The notes beneath the pieces were generated by a model, which was not told the origin of the DNA, did no database searches, and saw nothing but the letters and a program-made list of their open reading frames with translations. The position numbers and the translations under genes were made by a program. A stretch of DNA of 35,298 bases from Candidatus Gemmiger avistercoris. Lineage in GTDB: Bacteria > Bacillota > Clostridia > Oscillospirales > Ruminococcaceae. The stretch is from NCBI GenBank assembly GCA_019116705.1, contig DXBF01000013.1, positions 1 to 35,298 on the forward strand, written 5' to 3'. Each line of letters opens with the position of its first letter. Position 1 is the stretch's first letter. Positions 8,511 to 16,460 of the stretch are shown in pieces.

Positions 8511-8516
8511 ACGAAG

Positions 8517-8590
8517 TGCGCCCGAAGGGACTCGAACCCCCGGCCCACTGCTTAGAAGGCAGTTGCTCTCTCCAGCTGAGCTACGGGCGC
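8517..8590 (-). tRNA. tRNA-Arg (anticodon TCT)
   Basis: A cloverleaf on the minus strand with acceptor GCGCCCG/CGGGCGC, D-arm AGCTCAGCTGGAGAGAGC, anticodon stem ACTGC/GCAGT and loop CTTCTAA giving TCT, T-arm GGTTCGAGTCC. No CCA is encoded, unlike the two tRNAs that follow. First tRNA of the operon. Confidence 0.96.
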
Positions 8591-8627
8591 ACGCGGTTCT
8601 TGCCCACAGGGGCATGCTGCGTGGGTT

Positions 8628-8656
8628 ATTATAGCAGATGGCCGGCGCCAAGTCAA
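8628..8656 (-). promoter_or_regulatory. tRNA operon promoter
   Basis: -35 TTGACT (8656-8651), 17-bp spacer, -10 TATAAT (8633-8628) on the minus strand. It is 38 bp above tRNA-Arg and begins just after the stop of the upstream asparagine synthetase, so the tRNAs need not depend on that gene. Confidence 0.88.
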
Positions 8657-8674
8657 GAGCCTTTGCGCGATTTT

Positions 8675-10528
8675 TCAGATTTTTTGCAGCCGGGGCGGCC
8701 AGGGCTCCACAAAATAGAGTTCGTACCACTCGATGAAGCAGTAAAAACTCCAGATCTTCGTCATGGCGTTGACCCGCCCCTCCCGGTGGGCTTCCAGCAG
8801 TTCCGCCAGCGCCCGGGTGTGGAAAAATTCCTCCGCCACCGGCCCGGTGAGTGTTTCCCGTACCCGGGAATACCACGGTTCCTGGCGCAGCCAGGCTGCC
8901 AGCGGCACCGGGAACCCCCGTTTGGGGCGGCGGGCCAGACCGCCGGGCAGGCTGCGGGCCGCGGCGGCGCGCAGCGCCACCTTTACGCTGCGCCGGGTGC
9001 AGCGCAGCGGACGGGGCAGCGCCAGCGCCGCCGCCAGTACCTCCCGGTCCAGAAAAGGCACCCGCAGTTCCAGGCTGTGGGCCATGCTCATACGGTCGGC
9101 CTTGCGCAAAATGTCACAGGGCAGCCAGGTCTGCAGATCCACCCATTGCAGGGCGGTGGCTTCGTCCAGGTCCCGCACGGCGTCAAAATACGGCCGGAAG
9201 CAATCCGCCGGGGCATGGTCCGGCGGATGTCTGAGGTAACGGTCCCGCTCCGCCGGGGTGGAAAACACATAGTTGGCCCGGGCGCTGCGCTGCCAGCGGT
9301 CCTGCGCGCCCCGCTGCAAAAAGGCGCATCCGGGCAGCGCCAAGGCCGCCAGCTGCCGCACGCCCCGGGGCAGGCGCTGCCACGTCCCGGCATGCACGCC
9401 CTGGCAGTACAGCGGATACCCGCCGAACAGTTCATCCGCCCCCTCGCCCGAGAGCACGACCTTGACCTGCCGCCGGGCGCTGCGGCACAAAAAGTAGAGG
9501 GGCACTTCCGCGGGGTTGGGCATGGGTTCGTCCAACGCCCACTGCACGGCGCGGTTGGCCGCGAAGAAATCCCCGGCGTTGACGAGCGTTTCGGTACAGG
9601 GAACGCCCAGTTGCGCCGCCGCCGTGCGCGCCGCGGGCAGTTCCGAGCAGTCCGCCTCGGCGTAGCCCACGGAAAAACAGCGCAGTTTTTCCTGCTGTCG
9701 GGCGGCTTTGCAGGCGGTCAGGCTGGAATCCACCCCGCCGGAGAGGAAACACCCCACCTCCACATCGGCCAGACGGTGGGCTTCCACGCTGTCGGTGAAA
9801 GCCCGGTCGATCTCCGCCGCCCAGTCCCCCAGGCTGCGGCCCCGCTGCGCGGCAAAATGCGGCGCGCCCCAGCGGCAGACCTCCAGCCCGCCGTCCTGCC
9901 AGCGGAAGCAATGCCCGGGCAGCAGTTCCTGCACGCCGGTGAACATCGTGTCGCCGCCGGGCAGGTACTCGATGCTGAGCCAATCCCCCAGGCGCCCGGT
10001 GTTCAGCCGCTTTTCAAACGCCGGGTGGGCCAGGAAGGCCTTGATCTCGCTGCCGAACAGGAGCAGGCCGCCCCGCCGGTAATAGTACAGCGGTTTGATG
10101 CCGAACAGGTCCCGCGCGCCGAAGAGCGTGCCCGTGCGGCGGTCCCACAGTACAAAGGCGAACATGCCCCGCAGCCGTTTTGGCAGCGCGTCGCCCCACT
10201 GTTCCCAGCCGTGGAGCAGCACCTCGGTATCCGAGCGGGTGGCGAACACATGCCCGGCCTGTTCCAGTTCCCGGGTCAGTTCGCGGTAGTTGTAGATCTC
10301 GCCGTTGAACACCGCCACCAGGCGGCCGTCCTCGTTGAACATGGGCTGGCCGCCGCCCTCCCGGTCGATGATGGACAGCCGCCGGTGCCCCAGCGCCGTG
10401 CGGACGTCGGCGTAAGTCCCCTCGCCGTCGGGGCCGCGGTGGCGGATCTGGTCCGCCATGGCCTGCACCGTGCGCCGGGCCTCGGCAGGGTCGTGCCAGG
10501 TTTCGGTAAAGCCAACAAGACCGCACAT
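8675..10528 (-). CDS. asnB: Glutamine-hydrolysing asparagine synthetase, paralog 1
   Basis: A 617-residue AsnB-type amidotransferase. The N-terminal glutaminase domain has the Cys2 nucleophile (MCGLVGF), RGPDGEG at 31-37, FNGEIYNY at 74-81 and RSDTEVLLHGWEQWG. The synthetase domain has the ATP pyrophosphatase loop SGGVDSS at 263-269, SGEGADELFGGYPLY, and RKADRMSMAHSLELR. AAGGAGG lies 8 nt before the ATG at 10528; the longer reading to 10660 overlaps the upstream gene and is rejected. It follows the D-aspartate-ligase-like gene by 26 nt, so it may amidate a wall aspartate or diaminopimelate side chain, as AsnB/AsnH relatives do in some Gram-positives, rather than make free asparagine (inference). 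It is closely similar to the AsnB at 12757-14589. Confidence 0.93.
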   Translation of the reverse strand: MCGLVGFTETWHDPAEARRTVQAMADQIRHRGPDGEGTYADVRTALGHRRLSIIDREGGGQPMFNEDGRLVAVFNGEIYNYRELTRELEQAGHVFATRSDTEVLLHGWEQWGDALPKRLRGMFAFVLWDRRTGTLFGARDLFGIKPLYYYRRGGLLLFGSEIKAFLAHPAFEKRLNTGRLGDWLSIEYLPGGDTMFTGVQELLPGHCFRWQDGGLEVCRWGAPHFAAQRGRSLGDWAAEIDRAFTDSVEAHRLADVEVGCFLSGGVDSSLTACKAARQQEKLRCFSVGYAEADCSELPAARTAAAQLGVPCTETLVNAGDFFAANRAVQWALDEPMPNPAEVPLYFLCRSARRQVKVVLSGEGADELFGGYPLYCQGVHAGTWQRLPRGVRQLAALALPGCAFLQRGAQDRWQRSARANYVFSTPAERDRYLRHPPDHAPADCFRPYFDAVRDLDEATALQWVDLQTWLPCDILRKADRMSMAHSLELRVPFLDREVLAAALALPRPLRCTRRSVKVALRAAAARSLPGGLARRPKRGFPVPLAAWLRQEPWYSRVRETLTGPVAEEFFHTRALAELLEAHREGRVNAMTKIWSFYCFIEWYELYFVEPWPPRLQKI

Positions 10529-10554
10529 GGCGGGCCTCCTTTCGCGGGCGTTCG

Positions 10555-11751
10555 TCAGCGGCGGCGCGGCATCTTGCGCCAGTATCCGGCCTGCCGCAGC
10601 CCATACCAGAGATACCGGGCCGGTCCCTCCCCCGCCGCCAGCAGATGGCGGCAGCCGCACCCACGGCGGCGCAGCGCGGCGGCACGGCGCAGCAGCCGCC
10701 GGTCGGGGCAGAAGCGGCGCACCACGCCCCAGGGGGCCGTGTGCCAGACCGCCGCCCGCAGCGCCGGGGCCGTGACCGGGCGGCGGTCGGCCAGGTCCTC
10801 CAGCAGCGGGCGGGCCAGGGAGGCCCCCGCCGCCGCGCAGGCGTAGGAGGAACGCCCCTGCCGGGGGTTCATCTCGAAAAGGACCGGCTGCCCGGCGCGG
10901 TCATACTTGAAGTCGAAATTGGCAAAGCCGCGCCAGCCGTTTTGCTCCAGCAGAGCGGCCAGCGCGTCCAGCAGCGCCCGGTCCTGCCGGGCCGGTTCGA
11001 CGAGCAGCGCGGCGTAGTTGCCGGCGCCTTCCGGCGTAGTCTCCTGCAGCAGTACCTGCCCCTGCACGATCCAGCGCACCCGGCCGTCCGCGCCGCAGTA
11101 GGCGTTGACCACGCCCAGGGCGGTATCCGGCCCCGGGATGTACTCCTGCAGCAGCAGCGCGCCGCGGTAACCGCCCCGGCCCACGGCTTCCACCGTCCGG
11201 GCCAGCGCCGCCCGGTCTTTTGCCAGATAGACCTTGCGGCGGCCCGCAAAACGGCACTTTTGATAGGCGGCGGGGTCCGCGGGCTTGACGATGACCGGCC
11301 CGCCGAAGGGCAGTTCCGGCACCGGCGCGCCGAAAGGCAGGGTGACGCCCTGGGGCGTGCGCAGCCCCGCGGCCGCGCAGACGGCGGCAAAGCCGGTCTT
11401 TGTTCCCAGTTTTTCCACCGTTTCCGGCGGCGGGCAGGCAAAGCGGTACAGCGACCCCAGCTGCGTCCGGCAGCGGGCCAGCTGCATCGCATAGCCGTCG
11501 TCGCAGGGGACCAGCAGACGCCGCCCCGCAGGCAGGGCGCGGGCGGTCTCGGCCAGGGTACGCACAAAAACGGCGTCCCCGTCAAGCCGCGGCTGTTCCA
11601 CCACCCGCCGCAGCAGGCGGGTGTGGGCCAGCGCGGGCAGGGCACGGCGGCAGACCGCCACGCTGCGCACGCCGCATTCCTCGTAAAAGCTGCGCGCCAT
11701 GCCGTAGACGTTGGCGTCGCCGCCCAAAAGCACCGGCAGGACCCCGTCCAT
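10555..11751 (-). CDS. ATP-grasp protein resembling D-aspartate ligase
   Basis: A 398-residue ATP-grasp ligase. The opening PVLLGGDANVYGMARSFYEE (residues 6-25) resembles the start of the D-aspartate ligases that attach D-Asp to the peptidoglycan stem lysine in enterococci and lactococci. Other marks are the cytosolic CDDGYA, the ATP-binding GPVIVKPADPAAY, the grasp segment LLLQEYIPGPD, GFANFDFKYD, and the metal-binding FEMNPRQGRSS. The C-terminus is very Arg-rich. Start ATG 11751 is preceded by AAGGGGGTGG; the longer reading is rejected. Its operon partner is an asparagine synthetase, matching the ligase/amidase pairing known for D-Asp cross-bridges. Substrate identity is not proven by sequence, and no aspartate racemase is in the window. 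Confidence 0.82.
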   Translation of the reverse strand: MDGVLPVLLGGDANVYGMARSFYEECGVRSVAVCRRALPALAHTRLLRRVVEQPRLDGDAVFVRTLAETARALPAGRRLLVPCDDGYAMQLARCRTQLGSLYRFACPPPETVEKLGTKTGFAAVCAAAGLRTPQGVTLPFGAPVPELPFGGPVIVKPADPAAYQKCRFAGRRKVYLAKDRAALARTVEAVGRGGYRGALLLQEYIPGPDTALGVVNAYCGADGRVRWIVQGQVLLQETTPEGAGNYAALLVEPARQDRALLDALAALLEQNGWRGFANFDFKYDRAGQPVLFEMNPRQGRSSYACAAAGASLARPLLEDLADRRPVTAPALRAAVWHTAPWGVVRRFCPDRRLLRRAAALRRRGCGCRHLLAAGEGPARYLWYGLRQAGYWRKMPRRR

Positions 11752-11817
11752 CGCCGCCACCCCCTTCCTCCCAGTATATGAAGAACCGGGCCCGCTATGC
11801 GCGCGCAAAACAGAAAG

Positions 11818-11836
11818 CCCCGCCGTTCCGGCGGGG
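11818..11836 (-). terminator. Terminator after the HTH/zinc-ribbon gene
   Basis: An 8-9 bp GC hairpin (ccccgcc/ggcgggg around TT) followed on the minus strand by CTTTCTGTTTTG. It separates the regulator from the ATP-grasp/asnB genes, although the tail is not a pure T run. Confidence 0.65.
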
Positions 11837-11857
11837 GGAACAGCGGGATCACGCGTT

Positions 11858-12304
11858 TTATGGGGTTTCTTTCCAGTGGTCCAGCTTCGGCAGCATCTCC
11901 TCCAGATAGGCGCGTACCTGTTCCGGGGGCCAGGCTTCGCTGGACATATGCCCCGCCAGGAACTCGGTCAGTTCCTCCCGGCTGCCGTAGACGAATTTTC
12001 CGTCCGCATAGCACCATTTGCAGTATGCCTCGTTGAAGGTCCCGTCCGGCTCCCGGCTCATGGCGGCGTCCTCCAGCGGCATACCGCAGCACTGGCACAC
12101 CAGCTTGCGCGGCGCGCCCAGCAGTGTGTTGATGGACACATCCAGCACCGCCGAAAGCCGCTTGAGCGTTTCGGTATTGGGCACCGTTTCGCCGGTCTCC
12201 CAGCGGGACACCGCCTGACGGGTCACATAGAGCCGCTCGGCCAGCTGTTCCTGGGACAATCCTTTTTTCGTTCGCAGCGCCGCGATCACATCCTTGGTTT
12301 CCAT
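11858..12304 (-). CDS. XRE-family HTH regulator with zinc-ribbon tail
   Basis: A 148-residue protein. Residues 5-60 are a Cro/C1-type HTH (LSQEQLAERLYVTRQAVSRWE with NTETLKRLS). Residues 70-104 form a putative zinc ribbon with Cys70, Cys72, Cys73, Cys95 and Cys98 (CQCCGMPL and CKWCYADG). The C-terminus (110-148) is a helical tail. This architecture is common in Firmicutes and usually annotated as transcriptional regulator. Its own promoter is good, and GAGGTG precedes the start. It sits between two asparagine synthetase operons and could control one of them through the palindrome at 12684-12702 (inference). Confidence 0.9.
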   Translation of the reverse strand: METKDVIAALRTKKGLSQEQLAERLYVTRQAVSRWETGETVPNTETLKRLSAVLDVSINTLLGAPRKLVCQCCGMPLEDAAMSREPDGTFNEAYCKWCYADGKFVYGSREELTEFLAGHMSSEAWPPEQVRAYLEEMLPKLDHWKETP

Positions 12305-12323
12305 ATCGTATCACCTCAGCCGT

Positions 12324-12352
12324 ATTGTACCACGGCCCGCAGGGCCTGCCAA
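12324..12352 (-). promoter_or_regulatory. Promoter of the HTH/zinc-ribbon gene
   Basis: -35 TTGGCA (12352-12347), 17-bp spacer, -10 TACAAT (12329-12324) on the minus strand, 20 bp above the coding start. Confidence 0.7.
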
Positions 12353-12381
12353 GCAACCCGCCGTTGCCCCGCAGGCCGCTT

Positions 12382-12612
12382 TTACGGCCGCTCGTCGAGG
12401 GCGCGGACGTCGGTCCACAGCTGGCCGGAGGCATCGGTCATGCGCACGCCCAGCGCCCCGGCCAGCGCCTGCAGGTTGTCCACGCCGGGCAGGGCGGCGT
12501 CCTTCTCCCACTTGCCCAGCGCCTGACGGCTGACGCCCACCTGTTCAGCCAGGGCTTCCTGGCTCATGCCGCGGTTTTTGCGGGCGGCCTGAATGTTCTG
12601 CCCCAAGGTCAT
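12382..12612 (-). CDS. Small XRE-family HTH DNA-binding protein
   Basis: A 76-residue protein that is almost entirely a Cro/C1-type HTH: LGQNIQAARKNRGMSQEALA, then VSRQALGKWE and VDNLQALAGAL. The C-terminal 15 residues are short and acidic. GGAGG lies 8 nt before the ATG at 12612. A -10 TATACT is visible on the minus strand at 12641-12636 but its -35 is weak. It is divergent from the second asnB and 144 bp away from it, which is the usual arrangement for a local regulator. Ligand unknown. Confidence 0.88.
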   Translation of the reverse strand: MTLGQNIQAARKNRGMSQEALAEQVGVSRQALGKWEKDAALPGVDNLQALAGALGVRMTDASGQLWTDVRALDERP

Positions 12613-12683
12613 CGCTTCCGCCTCCTTTTGCTTGTAGTATACCATATCCGGCGGCAGGAAAACAGCAAGCGCCCCTGCCAAAC

Positions 12684-12702
12684 CGGCAACCTGTGGTTGC
12701 CG
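12684..12702. promoter_or_regulatory. Perfect inverted repeat, probable operator
   Basis: CGGCAACC-TGT-GGTTGCCG: two perfect 8-bp arms around 3 bp. The right arm overlaps the likely -35 of the asnB/murE-like operon. It lies in the divergent region next to a small HTH gene. As a DNA operator it would block or remodel polymerase binding. Confidence 0.6.
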
Positions 12703-12726
12703 CGCCCCGGCTGCGCATACTATAAG
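12697..12726 (+). promoter_or_regulatory. Likely promoter of the second asnB operon
   Basis: -35 TTGCCG (12697-12702), 18-bp spacer, -10 TATAAG (12721-12726). The -35 is imperfect and lies inside the palindrome, consistent with a regulated promoter. The coding start is 31 bp downstream. Confidence 0.5.
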
Positions 12727-12756
12727 ACAGCGCCATGGGGAAAGGATGGGACGTCC

Positions 12757-14589
12757 ATGTGTGGAATTGCCGGATTCATCAACGCCAGAGGCTGCGCGGA
12801 CGGCGCGGTGCTGCAGGCCATGCTGCGCCGCATCGCCCACCGCGGCCCCGACGGCCAGGGGGTGTTCCTGGACGGGGCCGCCGCGCTGGGGCACCGGCGG
12901 CTGGCGGTCATCGACCTGGAGGGCGGGCCCCAGCCCATGTTCAACGAGGACGGGCGGCTGGCGCTGGTATTCAACGGCGAGATCTACAACTACCGGGCCC
13001 TGACCCGGGAACTGACTGCCGCCGGGCACGCCTTTGCCACCCGCTCGGACAGCGAGGTACTGCTCCACGGCTGGGAACAGTGGGGGCGGGGCCTGCTGCC
13101 CCGGCTGCGGGGGATGTTCGCCTTTGCCCTGTGGGACCGGCAGGACGGCGCGCTGTTCTGCGCCCGGGACGCCTTCGGCGTCAAACCGCTGTACTACTGC
13201 CAGACGGCGGAGGGCACGCTGCTGTTCGCCAGCGAGATCAAGGCGTTCCTGGACCACCCCGCCTTTGAAAAACGGCTCAACACGGCCCAGCTGGAGCTTT
13301 ACCTGAGCTGCCAGTATTCCCCCGGGGCGGACACCTTTTTCTGCGGTGTGAAAAAGCTGCTGCCCGGCCATTGGCTGGAATGGCGCGGCGGCCGGCTGCG
13401 CACCGGGCGCTGGTGGGCCCCGGATCTTGCCCCCGCCCGGTCCCCGGGCCGCTGGGACGGCGCCATCGACGCGGTCTTGCGGGACAGCGTGGCCGCCCAC
13501 AAGGTCGCCGACGTGGAAGTGGCGGGCTTCCTCTCCGGCGGGGTGGATTCCGCCTGCCTGACGGCCCTGGGGCGGCCCGCCCGCTGCTACACCATCGGGT
13601 ACGCCGAACCCGGCTACGACGAGACTGCCGAGGCGGCGGCGCTGGCCCGCGCCCTGGGCGTCGAGCACCGGGTGCGGCACATCACGCCGGAGGAATTCTG
13701 GGCGGCGCTGCCTGCCGTGCAGTACCACATGGACGAACCGCTGGCCGACGCGGCGGCGGTGGCGCTGTATTTTCTCAATCAGGAAGCCGCGCGGGAGTAC
13801 AAAGTCTGCCTTTCGGGCGAGGGGGCCGACGAACTGTTCGCCGGGTACAACATCTACCGCGAACCTTTCACGGCCCGCTGGTATGACCGCCTGCCCGCCG
13901 CCCTGCGCCGGGGGCTGGGGGCACTGGCCGCGCGGCTGCCCGCCGCGCCGGGGCTGCGCTTCCTGGTACGGCGCGCCCGGCCGCTTTGCCGGCGTTACTA
14001 CGGCAACACCGCGCTGATGACCGAGCGGGAAAAGCGCCGCCTGCTGCGCAGCTGCCGCGGCCGCGTGCAGCCCTTTGACCTGGCCCGGCCGCTCTGGCAG
14101 GCCAGCGAAGGGCTGGACACGGTGACCCGGATGCAGCTGTGCGACCTCTCGCTGTGGCTGCCGGGGGACATCCTGCTCAAAGCCGACAAGATGAGCATGG
14201 CCCACGGACTGGAACTGCGGGTGCCCTTTTTGGACCGGGAAGTCTTTGCGCTGGCCCGCCGCCTTCCCGCCGCCGCCAAGGCCGACGCCCGGCACACCAA
14301 AAAGGCCCTGCGGGCCGCCGCGGCCCGGCACCTGCCCGACGCCAGCGCCCGCCGCCCCAAACGGGGGTTCCCGGTGCCGGTGCGGGACTGGCTGCGCCGG
14401 CCCGTCTGGGCCTCCCGTGTGCAGGAAGCGTTCCACAGTCCGGCCGCCGCCCGCTTTTTCGACGTGCGCCGTCTGGACCGGCTGCTGGCCCGCCACCTGC
14501 ACCGCCGCCAGGACAACTGGCGGCAGATCTATTGCATCTACTGTTTTCTTGTCTGGTACGACCAGTTCTTTGGGGGTGATCCGGCATGA
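12757..14589 (+). CDS. asnB: Glutamine-hydrolysing asparagine synthetase, paralog 2
   Basis: A 610-residue AsnB-type enzyme with the Cys2 nucleophile (MCGIAGF), RGPDGQG at 29-35, FNGEIYNY at 72-79, SGGVDSA at 260-266 (the last Ser of the loop is Ala), SGEGADELFAGYNIY and LKADKMSMAHGLELR. AAAGGATGG precedes the ATG; a longer in-frame reading crosses the divergent HTH gene and is rejected. The stop overlaps the start of the MurE-like gene (ATGA), so the pair is translationally coupled. That pairing suggests the product amidates a carboxyl of a Mur-ligase substrate or product, such as diaminopimelate (inference). Long runs match the paralog at 8675-10528, pointing to duplication. Confidence 0.93.
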   Translation: MCGIAGFINARGCADGAVLQAMLRRIAHRGPDGQGVFLDGAAALGHRRLAVIDLEGGPQPMFNEDGRLALVFNGEIYNYRALTRELTAAGHAFATRSDSEVLLHGWEQWGRGLLPRLRGMFAFALWDRQDGALFCARDAFGVKPLYYCQTAEGTLLFASEIKAFLDHPAFEKRLNTAQLELYLSCQYSPGADTFFCGVKKLLPGHWLEWRGGRLRTGRWWAPDLAPARSPGRWDGAIDAVLRDSVAAHKVADVEVAGFLSGGVDSACLTALGRPARCYTIGYAEPGYDETAEAAALARALGVEHRVRHITPEEFWAALPAVQYHMDEPLADAAAVALYFLNQEAAREYKVCLSGEGADELFAGYNIYREPFTARWYDRLPAALRRGLGALAARLPAAPGLRFLVRRARPLCRRYYGNTALMTEREKRRLLRSCRGRVQPFDLARPLWQASEGLDTVTRMQLCDLSLWLPGDILLKADKMSMAHGLELRVPFLDREVFALARRLPAAAKADARHTKKALRAAAARHLPDASARRPKRGFPVPVRDWLRRPVWASRVQEAFHSPAAARFFDVRRLDRLLARHLHRRQDNWRQIYCIYCFLVWYDQFFGGDPA

Positions 14590-16079
14590 GGTTGTGTGAA
14601 CTGCTGCCCGCCGTGGAGGACGGCGTGCTGCTGCAGGGCGATCCCCGCACCGAGGTGCGGGGGCTGTGCTATGATTCCCGGCGCGCCACGCCGGGGGCGC
14701 TGTTCGTCTGCCTGCCCGGGCAGCACGCGGACGGCCATGACTTTGCGGCCCGGGCGGCGGCTGCCGGGGCTGCGGGCATCGTCTGCGAGCGGCCCCTGCC
14801 GGACCTGCCCGCCGGGCTGCCGGTGGTCCAGGCGCCCCACAGCCGCCGGGCGCTGGCCCAACTGGCCCTGCGCTTTTACGGCGGACCGGCCCGCCGCATG
14901 ACGATGGTCGGCATAACCGGCACCAAGGGCAAGACCACCACCGCCCACCTGCTGGCGGCGGTGCTGGCGGCCGCCGGGTACAAGGTGGGGCTGATCGGCA
15001 CCAACGGCGCGGAATGGCCGGGCTGCCGCCTGCCCCTGCGCCATACCACCCCCGAAAGCAGCGACCTGCAGGCCCTGCTGCGGCGCATGGCCGACGACGG
15101 CTGCGACGCCTGCGTGATGGAAGTTTCCAGCCTGGGGCTGAAGATGGACCGGGTGTGGGGCATCCGCTACGACCTGGGCATCTTTACGAACCTTTCCCCC
15201 GACCACATCGGCCCCGGCGAGCACGCCTGCTTTGCGGAGTACCGCGCCTGGAAAAGCGTGCTGTTCCGCCGGTGCGCGGTGGGCGTGGTGAATGCCGACG
15301 ACCCCCATACGCCGGAACTGCTGCGGCTGCATACCTGCCGGGTGGTGACCTACGGCATCGACCACCCCGCGGACTGGCGGGCCGAGGGGGATCTTGCCCC
15401 GTACCGCGCCCCGGGGCGGCTGGGTATGAGCTTCACCGCCGCCGGTCCCGGCTGGCCGCCCGCCCGTTACGAACTGCCCATGCCGGGACGGTTCAGCGTC
15501 TGCAACGCCCTGGCCGCCCTGGCCGCCGCCGGGGTGCTGGACCTGCCCCGGGAGGCCGCCCGCCGGGGCCTGGCCGCCGCCGCCGTAACGGGCCGGGTAG
15601 AGCCGCTGCCGCTGGACGCCCCCTTTACCGTGGTGCTGGACTACGCCCACAACGCCGCGGCCGCCGAGTGCCTGCTGCGGGCGCTGCGGGCCTACCATCC
15701 GTCCCGGCTGGTGGTGGTGTTCGGCTGCGGGGGCGGGCGCAGCCGGGTGCGGCGGTCCGGCATGGGGGAAGCCTGCGCCCGGCTGGCGGACTTTTGCATC
15801 CTGACCGAGGACAACAGCCGCGGCGAACCGCTGGAAGCCATCCTGGCCGACATCCGCGCCGGGATGGCCCGGGGCGGCCCCGGCACGCCTTTCGTCGAGA
15901 TCCCCGACCGGCGGCAGGCGCTGTACTACGCCCTGGACCACGCCCAGCCCGGCGACATCCTGGCCGTGATCGGCAAAGGGCACGAGACGACGCTGGAGCG
16001 CGGCGGCCAGACGCTGCCCTTCTGCGAACGGGCGATCATCGAAGCGTACATGGAACAGAAAAAAGCGCGCAGCCAATAA
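14586..16079 (+). CDS. MurE-like Mur ligase
   Basis: A 497-residue Mur ligase with the three expected domains: UDP-MurNAc-binding (1-100), central ATPase (105-330) and C-terminal (335-490). Seen are the P-loop GITGTKGKTTT at 109-119, TTPES at 154-158, MEVSS at 178-182, the carbamylated Lys equivalent in YRAWKSV (K223) and DYAHN at 352-356. The amino-acid-selecting motif is DNSR at 409-412, where diaminopimelate-adding MurE has DNPR. The nearby GCGGGRSRVRR replaces the usual GCGGDRDxxKRP. It may therefore be a paralog with an altered amino acid substrate; housekeeping MurE remains possible. Its coupling to asnB is unusual for a plain murE. Confidence 0.85.
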   Translation: MRLCELLPAVEDGVLLQGDPRTEVRGLCYDSRRATPGALFVCLPGQHADGHDFAARAAAAGAAGIVCERPLPDLPAGLPVVQAPHSRRALAQLALRFYGGPARRMTMVGITGTKGKTTTAHLLAAVLAAAGYKVGLIGTNGAEWPGCRLPLRHTTPESSDLQALLRRMADDGCDACVMEVSSLGLKMDRVWGIRYDLGIFTNLSPDHIGPGEHACFAEYRAWKSVLFRRCAVGVVNADDPHTPELLRLHTCRVVTYGIDHPADWRAEGDLAPYRAPGRLGMSFTAAGPGWPPARYELPMPGRFSVCNALAALAAAGVLDLPREAARRGLAAAAVTGRVEPLPLDAPFTVVLDYAHNAAAAECLLRALRAYHPSRLVVVFGCGGGRSRVRRSGMGEACARLADFCILTEDNSRGEPLEAILADIRAGMARGGPGTPFVEIPDRRQALYYALDHAQPGDILAVIGKGHETTLERGGQTLPFCERAIIEAYMEQKKARSQ

Positions 16080-16086
16080 AAATGCG

Positions 16087-16110
16087 CCTTCCCGCCGCGG
16101 GGCAGGAAGG
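16087..16110. repeat. Left copy of a 24-bp hairpin flanking repeat element copy 1
   Basis: Begins CCTTCCCGCC and ends GGCAGGAAGG, forming a hairpin. It is identical over 24 bp to 16461-16484. Read on the minus strand it is followed by CGCATTTTT, so it can end minus-strand transcripts coming from the pseudouridine synthase. Confidence 0.75.
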
Positions 16111-16141
16111 CACCCAGATTGTCGGAAAAGGTTAAAAATCC

Positions 16142-16430
16142 GTTGCCAGCGGCGGACATGTGCCGACGCTGGCAACACATACAGGGAAATTTTGCGGCAA
16201 ATTGTGTAGGAGGCCATAGGCCGATTGCGCGATTTGCCGTAAAATTTTGTCGAAGGCTGTGGAGCCGAGCGCCGCCTGCGGCGGATACAGCGAGGCGGAG
16301 CAGGGGCGGCGGTCGCAGAGCGCAATCGCCGCTCCAAGGCGCGCAGCGCGATGCGGGAACCGCAACCCGTAATCCAAAGGGGGAAACAGGAGCGTCAGGC
16401 TCCGCCGTGCGCGACTGTTGCCCCTTTTGG
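16142..16430 (+). repeat. Structured intergenic element, copy 1 (long form)
   Basis: Fills most of the 416-bp space between the convergent MurE-like and RsuA genes. P1: 10-bp perfect stem 16142-16151/16167-16176 with apical CGG/CCG and loop ACATGTG. P2: 16-bp stem 16187-16202/16232-16247 (one G-T), enclosing a small GGCC/GGCC hairpin at 16212-16222. An extra module runs about 16257-16373. P3: 16374-16389/16415-16430, enclosing a GGAGC/GCTCC hairpin. A separate 11-bp perfect hairpin follows at 16431-16455. No coding frame here looks real. Confidence 0.85.
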
Positions 16431-16460
16431 AGCTTGTCGAGTTTCTCGACAAGCTCTGCA

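Noticed and set aside
8315-10846. Plus-strand open frame of 843 codons
   Set aside because: It crosses three tRNA genes in antisense and shadows asnB. It has no ribosome site.
14538-16337. Minus-strand open frame of 599 codons opposite the MurE-like gene
   Set aside because: Antisense shadow; its N-terminal part is just the translated repeat element.
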